From positions 1 through 24,360 of IMG/VR virus record IMGVR_UViG_3300017750_000114: DNA of 24,360 nucleotides. One strand, given 5' to 3'. The position numbers and the translations under genes were made by a program. The stretch is from a virus. Of this stretch, positions 20,947 through 24,360 are shown in pieces. The number at the start of each line of letters is the position of its first letter. Position 1 is the first letter of the stretch. The notes below the pieces were generated by a model. The model worked only from the letters and a program-made list of their open reading frames with translations. It did no database searches and was not told the DNA's origin.

Positions 20947-21518
20947 AATACCACACCATATTCCTTGTTTCGTTCACGAACTAACGCAAGTAGTTTTTCT
21001 CTTTCTTTTTCCCATACAGCACTTAACTGCTCAGTACGAACTTTAGGATTATCCGTTGCCACTCTTTTAATGCGACCTGTAGGTGTCGGAACGGAAACCT
21101 CTGTAATTCTTGGTTTTTTTCTTTTATCGGAAGGAGTAAACAATCCCCCTTGTGCAGCCTTAATATTTGCGGTTTTAGGAGCGGGTCTTCCCTCGGAAAC
21201 TTCCTTAGCTTTACTTCCTTTTTGAACGTCATGCTTTTCGTAGTCCTTTTCCTTAACTTCGTCAAGCTCTTCGTTCTCGTGCATAAGTAAATCTATTAAA
21301 CTCTGTAGGTCTTCTGCCTCTTCATCAAACCCGTCCCCTTTAAATTCTAGTTCGTTTTCCTCTAAAAAACTAGCTATTTGTTCTTCAGTAGCTCCGGGGT
21401 TTGACTGTTTAAATGACTTAAGAAGAAGCTCTCTATACAGTCGGGCTATTTTATTTTTAATACGTTCAAGCTCTAGATTATAACTTGTATCCGATAAAGC
21501 ATCTTCTAAAGTAATCAT
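20943..21518 (-). CDS. 191-aa charged protein downstream of the capsid gene, unknown
   Basis: Begins MITLEDALSDTSYNLELERI with a helical N-terminal half (to about residue 95) that is acidic (FDEEAEDLQSLIDLLMHENE). A probable disordered linker follows, then a basic C-terminal part (TEVSVPTPTGRIKRVATDNP, KEREKLLALVRERNKEYG). No domain recognised. Its place between capsid and tail-appendage genes would suit a head-completion or decoration protein, but there is no sequence support. An AAGGGG site precedes ATG 21518. Confidence 0.6.
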   Translation of the reverse strand: MITLEDALSDTSYNLELERIKNKIARLYRELLLKSFKQSNPGATEEQIASFLEENELEFKGDGFDEEAEDLQSLIDLLMHENEELDEVKEKDYEKHDVQKGSKAKEVSEGRPAPKTANIKAAQGGLFTPSDKRKKPRITEVSVPTPTGRIKRVATDNPKVRTEQLSAVWEKEREKLLALVRERNKEYGVVL

Positions 21519-21536
21519 AACTTAGCCCCTTGTTGT

Positions 21537-21579
21537 AGTAGTGGGAGGCCCCTTAAACCAGAGCCTCCCTTTAACTACT
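21537..21579 (-). terminator. strong hairpin immediately after the capsid gene
   Basis: On the transcribed (minus) strand GGGAGGC and GCCTCCC pair perfectly (bases 21563-21569 with 21543-21549). TCT/GGG extends this inwards with one Watson-Crick and two wobble pairs, and AGTAGT/ACTACT pair outside an asymmetric 4-base TAAA bulge. The structure starts at the capsid stop codon. No T-run follows, so it may be a leaky terminator or 3'-end stabiliser that raises capsid mRNA relative to downstream genes. Confidence 0.5.
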
Positions 21580-22502
21580 TAGGTAGCAGGAACAACAAAC
21601 GCTACACCAGCATCGTCGCGGAGTTCCGCAACGCCATAAAGCGTATCGGCAGTGAACAGATCACCAAGATACTCTTGCTTGTATTGCGTCTGAGACCGAA
21701 CACCCATTTGCTCCGCAAAGCAAAGGGCATCCTTGTGCATCATAACACCGACACGTTGGGCATCGGAGTTAATGGACGGGCAGTTTGAAGAAACATAAAC
21801 GTCCATTCCATAGATGCTACCGATTTTTCCGGTCTTGATAGCTTCGCCATTACCGATAAACTGTTGTTCAGTAAAACGGTTAATAGCCAACATATCATTA
21901 GCGGCAATCGGAGGAATAACCATAAAGCGATTATCCGAAGGAATATCAGCGTTGTCAAGTTTTAGGATCATAGCCCTAATACCTGCATCCGTAATATCCG
22001 TAGCGTTTGTGGAGTTACCCGTGTATAGAGTTGTACCATTGCCGCCAATGACAGCTTTTTCGTACAACGCCGCACCAGTACCTCCTACCGTACCACCCTG
22101 AAGAGCTTCTGTAAGCGTAAACAGATCGGTATCTACTTGTGTAGCCAAAGCATAACCAGCATCGTCAGTGTAGAACCGACGAAGAGACTGAAGAGCTTGA
22201 ACTTCCGTGATGTCTTCCATGAGTACAGAATACTCATAGTGTTTGTTAATGCTGACCTGCACTTCACTGTGAGTATCGCCCTGAAGCGTTACTTGAGTGT
22301 TTGCAGCTTTAACAGCAGCGGAACCACGAACAGGCTTAGGAATGTGAATAGTATCCCCCTTTTTTCCTGAGTGATTAATTTTAGTGACAAGACCACCAAG
22401 CACAAGATTTTTCTTGTACCCAGCAATTACTTCATCGGACCACAACTCAGGTATAAAAGTTGCCCCTGTCGTGATCGTCTGATGACCAGTACCCAAAGCC
22501 AT
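21579..22502 (-). CDS. major capsid protein
   Basis: 307 aa. MALGTGHQTITTGATFIPEL opens a typical capsid N-arm. It is followed by LVLGGLVTKINHSGKKGDTI and HIPKPVRGSAAVKAAN (E-loop-like). Next comes the spine-helix region VQALQSLRRFYTDDAGYALA followed by TQVDTDLFTL. The C-terminal part has RFMVIPPIAANDMLAINRFT and IGSIYGMDVYVSSNCP, a pattern typical of the HK97-fold P-domain and A-domain strands of marine phage coat proteins. Gene order portal, scaffold, capsid supports this. It has one of the best ribosome-binding sites in the window (AAAGGAG six bases before ATG), in keeping with high expression, and a hairpin directly after its stop. Confidence 0.92.
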   Translation of the reverse strand: MALGTGHQTITTGATFIPELWSDEVIAGYKKNLVLGGLVTKINHSGKKGDTIHIPKPVRGSAAVKAANTQVTLQGDTHSEVQVSINKHYEYSVLMEDITEVQALQSLRRFYTDDAGYALATQVDTDLFTLTEALQGGTVGGTGAALYEKAVIGGNGTTLYTGNSTNATDITDAGIRAMILKLDNADIPSDNRFMVIPPIAANDMLAINRFTEQQFIGNGEAIKTGKIGSIYGMDVYVSSNCPSINSDAQRVGVMMHKDALCFAEQMGVRSQTQYKQEYLGDLFTADTLYGVAELRDDAGVAFVVPAT

Positions 22503-22508
22503 AATTAG

Positions 22509-22515
22509 CTCCTTT
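22509..22515 (-). promoter_or_regulatory. strong Shine-Dalgarno of the capsid gene
   Basis: AAAGGAG on the minus strand with a six-base AT-rich spacer to ATG 22502, close to the full anti-16S complement. It fixes the capsid start. Confidence 0.8.
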
Positions 22516-22525
22516 CTTTATAAAA

Positions 22526-23317
22526 TTATTTGACTCGACCCTCTGCGTATGCTGCAAGTATTTCATCCTGCAAAGTTTCGTAACGCTCAGGATCATTTGT
22601 TTTAAGTCTGATTAGATCAGCCCTACGGTAGATTTTTTTACCGGATGTAGATTCTGAAGAAGTCCTAGATACGCCTTTTCCTGCCTTCATGGCTTGTTCT
22701 CGTTCAGCAGCTTTGTTTGCTTCGGCTTCGCTTGTGTTACTAATTAAGGCTCGTTCTTTCCAGTTACCTATAAGTTCCAAAGCGGAGTCTAAGTTATAGT
22801 TGTGTGCTGCTACAAATAGCTGCTTACGTATCGGGCTTCCTTGAACCCACTCCTGAAACTTGGAATCTCCTACGATTTCAAGATAATCAGGATGTGCCTC
22901 TTTCAGTCGTTGAGTTGTAGCTTGAACATGCTGTGTTTTTTGCTGCTCTTCAAACTGACGGAACTTTGGATGATTTTCAATGGCTTTACTGACGGCTTTG
23001 TCAGGATCATCAAAAAAATCTAAATCCTCTTCTGGCTCTTCTGTTCCGTTTTGACTAGTGGTAACTTGTTGTTGAAGAATACCGTCCGTAAGTTTACGAA
23101 GCTCGCCTAGTTCTTGTCCCTTCCTTCCAAGTTCTCTTTCCAAGTTTTCGTAGGAAGAAACAATGTCTTCCATCGACTTGTTCTTAAACTTGTCAGGCAA
23201 GTCCACTTGCGGTTCTTCCTGAGGTTGTTCCACTTGGGGAGCCTCTTCGATGTTCGCATACTCTGCGCCTTCTTCTAGTTCAACTTCTTGTTCTGCTTCT
23301 ACAACAACACTATCCAT
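22526..23317 (-). CDS. capsid scaffolding protein
   Basis: 263 aa, acidic and helical. It has an N-terminal Glu-rich disordered part (VEAEQEVELEEGAEYANIEE, then PQ repeats). Next is LPDKFKNKSMEDIVSSYENL and ERELGRKGQELGELRKLTDG, the 'pdKFkgks.edlv.sY.elE..lgkkg.El..lr' signature of podoviral scaffold proteins. The basic C-terminus (KKIYRRADLIRLKTNDPERY) would bind capsid subunits. It directs procapsid assembly and then leaves. GGAGG (23326-23330) lies eight bases before ATG 23317. It sits immediately upstream of the capsid gene, as usual. Confidence 0.9.
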   Translation of the reverse strand: MDSVVVEAEQEVELEEGAEYANIEEAPQVEQPQEEPQVDLPDKFKNKSMEDIVSSYENLERELGRKGQELGELRKLTDGILQQQVTTSQNGTEEPEEDLDFFDDPDKAVSKAIENHPKFRQFEEQQKTQHVQATTQRLKEAHPDYLEIVGDSKFQEWVQGSPIRKQLFVAAHNYNLDSALELIGNWKERALISNTSEAEANKAAEREQAMKAGKGVSRTSSESTSGKKIYRRADLIRLKTNDPERYETLQDEILAAYAEGRVK

Positions 23318-23368
23318 AGTACTAACCTCCGTCCTGTATAAAGATTATGGAGTTAAAATATGTTGGGA

Positions 23369-23599
23369 TTAAAGGTCTAACTCTAATTGATCCAACGCTA
23401 GTTTGGTAGTCTCCTCTAAATTAATAAACATATTTAGCATATCTACCTGCCCTTTCCGTAGAAAAAGCGTCTTCTCGTCTTCTATCGTCTGTATGTTTTC
23501 TAGTGATTCAGCCATGTCCTCTAACTCTTTTATAAAAATAGTCCAGGCATCGCTATTAAACAAGTCAAGACGTTTTTCAAGAATTTCTCTGTCAGTCAT
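23369..23599 (-). CDS. 76-aa helical protein between portal and scaffold
   Basis: MTDREILEKRLDLFNSDAWT, then IFIKELEDMAESLENIQTIE and KTLFLRKGQVDMLNMFINLE. A short, acidic, entirely helical protein with no metal or catalytic motif. Small helical proteins of this shape between portal and scaffold genes are seen in marine podoviruses and are of unknown role; a head-assembly factor is a reasonable guess. The ATG at 23599 overlaps the portal stop (TAATG-type). A 51-base gap with the scaffold ribosome-binding site follows; I see no clear promoter in it. Confidence 0.7.
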   Translation of the reverse strand: MTDREILEKRLDLFNSDAWTIFIKELEDMAESLENIQTIEDEKTLFLRKGQVDMLNMFINLEETTKLALDQLELDL

Positions 23600-24360
23600 T
23601 ATCTACCCGTTTCGGCTGCTTTAGCTAAATTAAGAATAGTTTCGGACTGCAAGTGTTCTACTTCTGGCATATTCCTCATTGTTTCTGACTGAACATTCTG
23701 TGCATCTATTTTAAGTTTTTCAATACGTGCCATTTTTTCTGCAAGATCAACCTGTACTTTAGCCATAGCGGACTCAGAGTTTTTGTCCTGGGCATCGGAC
23801 TGTAGCTTGGCTGCGTGGGCCATGTCCTTCATTGCTCCGGCTTTCATTTCCTCAATTTCCATTTGCAGTTTCATAAGCTCAAGCTGTTGTACCATCTGTT
23901 GCATTTGTTGTGCCTGAGGGTTTGGCTGTAGGGATTGAGCAATAGCGGCCTTCATTTGATCCCTGTTGGACATTGAGCTATTTTCAAAAATGGACATAAG
24001 CAACATAGCATGAGGAGGAGTACCTGGTTGTGTCATTGACATCAACTGGATCATCTGGGTCATCTCCAGTTCCTTGGCCATAATACCCATAGAAGAGTAA
24101 GCCTTAAACTTATAGTCTCCTGCCGGATAACGATCAGGAGAAAACTGAATATAACGAAAGGCAGACTTTTCAATTAAGGGAATTAAAAAGTTTTCTTGGA
24201 AGTTCATAATAGTACGCTTCTGTCGTTTAATGGAAGCGGCCTGTATCATGGACATTCCAGAAGCAGTAGAGTTCCTAGGGTTTGAGAAGTTACTATTGGC
24301 ACTATCCATTGCTCCAGTACCCATTTGAACCATACGTTCTAGCTCTGCTGCTTCGGTAAA
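23599..24360 (-). CDS. portal (head-tail connector) protein, 3' part only
   Basis: 254 codons are visible and the frame stays open to the right window edge, so the N-terminus is missing. The C-terminal portion of T7-type connectors is recognisable: SNFSNPRNSTASGMSMIQAA, NFQENFLIPLIEKSAFRYIQ, a DYKFKAYSSMGIMAKELEMT stretch, then FENSSMSNRDQMKAAIAQSL. A long Gln/Met/Ala-rich coiled coil follows (QQMQQMVQQLELMKLQMEIE and onwards). The dodecameric portal forms the packaging and ejection channel at one capsid vertex. An internal ATG at 24333 should not be taken as the start, since the preceding codons read FTEAAELER in the same frame. Its position before scaffold and capsid supports the call. Confidence 0.88.
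   Translation of the reverse strand, partial: FTEAAELERMVQMGTGAMDSANSNFSNPRNSTASGMSMIQAASIKRQKRTIMNFQENFLIPLIEKSAFRYIQFSPDRYPAGDYKFKAYSSMGIMAKELEMTQMIQLMSMTQPGTPPHAMLLMSIFENSSMSNRDQMKAAIAQSLQPNPQAQQMQQMVQQLELMKLQMEIEEMKAGAMKDMAHAAKLQSDAQDKNSESAMAKVQVDLAEKMARIEKLKIDAQNVQSETMRNMPEVEHLQSETILNLAKAAETGR

Noticed and set aside
23318-23368. Possible promoter in the gap between the 76-aa gene and the scaffold gene
   Set aside because: It is AT-rich, but I could not identify a convincing -35/-10 pair or a phage-type promoter; a clear Shine-Dalgarno explains the only obvious signal.
1-24360. tRNA genes, CRISPR arrays, insertion sequences, attachment sites or an integrase
   Set aside because: I looked for cloverleaf-like segments, regularly spaced repeats, transposase or integrase motifs and terminal inverted repeats on both strands and saw none that could be supported by reading.

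Overview
This window is about 24 kb from the genome of a lytic, short-tailed (podovirus-type) double-stranded DNA phage, or from a metagenomic contig of one. The evidence is a T7-type family A DNA polymerase, a T7 endonuclease I homologue, a portal-scaffold-capsid block, tail-tube (gp11/gp12-like) proteins, large candidate ejection proteins and a lysis cassette. Lineage cannot be fixed from the sequence alone. The B12-dependent ribonucleotide reductase, the LamG-type tail protein, and the KGGLGKW- and YPSAYAN-type small basic proteins are typical of marine phages, so a marine proteobacterial host is my inference. No integrase, repressor, tRNA, CRISPR array, insertion sequence or host gene is visible.

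Left arm (1-5616, plus strand): replication and nucleotide metabolism. The order is DNA polymerase (5' end cut by the window), a PD-(D/E)XK nuclease with a cysteine cluster, a DUF1737-like protein, endonuclease I, two small acidic proteins flanking a DUF6378-like protein, a class II (adenosylcobalamin) ribonucleotide reductase, and a 46-codon ORF overlapping its 3' end. These genes would degrade and process DNA and feed deoxynucleotides to the polymerase. An 8-bp hairpin separates the polymerase from the nuclease gene.

Convergent junction (about 5600-5720): the two arms meet tail to tail with no spacer. A 38-aa zinc-ribbon-like microprotein on the minus strand overlaps the last plus-strand ORF. 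A 13-bp inverted repeat lies there; it pairs fully (with two G-U pairs) only in the plus-strand RNA.

Right arm (5603-24360, all minus strand, so transcribed right to left): virion and lysis genes. From upstream to downstream: portal (5' end cut by the window), a 76-aa protein, scaffold, major capsid protein, a hairpin immediately after the capsid stop, small unknown genes, two tail or appendage proteins (one with a LamG/ConA-like fold), a tail-assembly-chaperone-like protein, and a lysis and membrane cassette. The cassette holds a one-TM holin-like protein, a tail-anchored coiled-coil protein, a TM plus coiled-coil protein, a small secreted-looking protein, a three-TM GTA-type holin and a GH24 lysozyme. 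Then come gp11-like and gp12-like tail proteins, a gp14-like protein, four large unknown or candidate ejection proteins (one with a canonical EF-hand loop, one with a tandem N-terminal repeat), and a terminal group of tiny basic proteins. Genes in this arm are packed with TAATG or ATGA overlaps, which suggests translational coupling.

Five of the genes listed are very short (38 to 58 codons) and were read directly from the bases: 5476-5616, 5603-5719, 5936-6112, 18561-18719 and 20827-20946. I see no clear novel defence or mobile system. The most distinctive items are the EF-hand virion-module protein, the double-holin lysis cassette set inside the structural genes, and the microprotein and hairpin junction.
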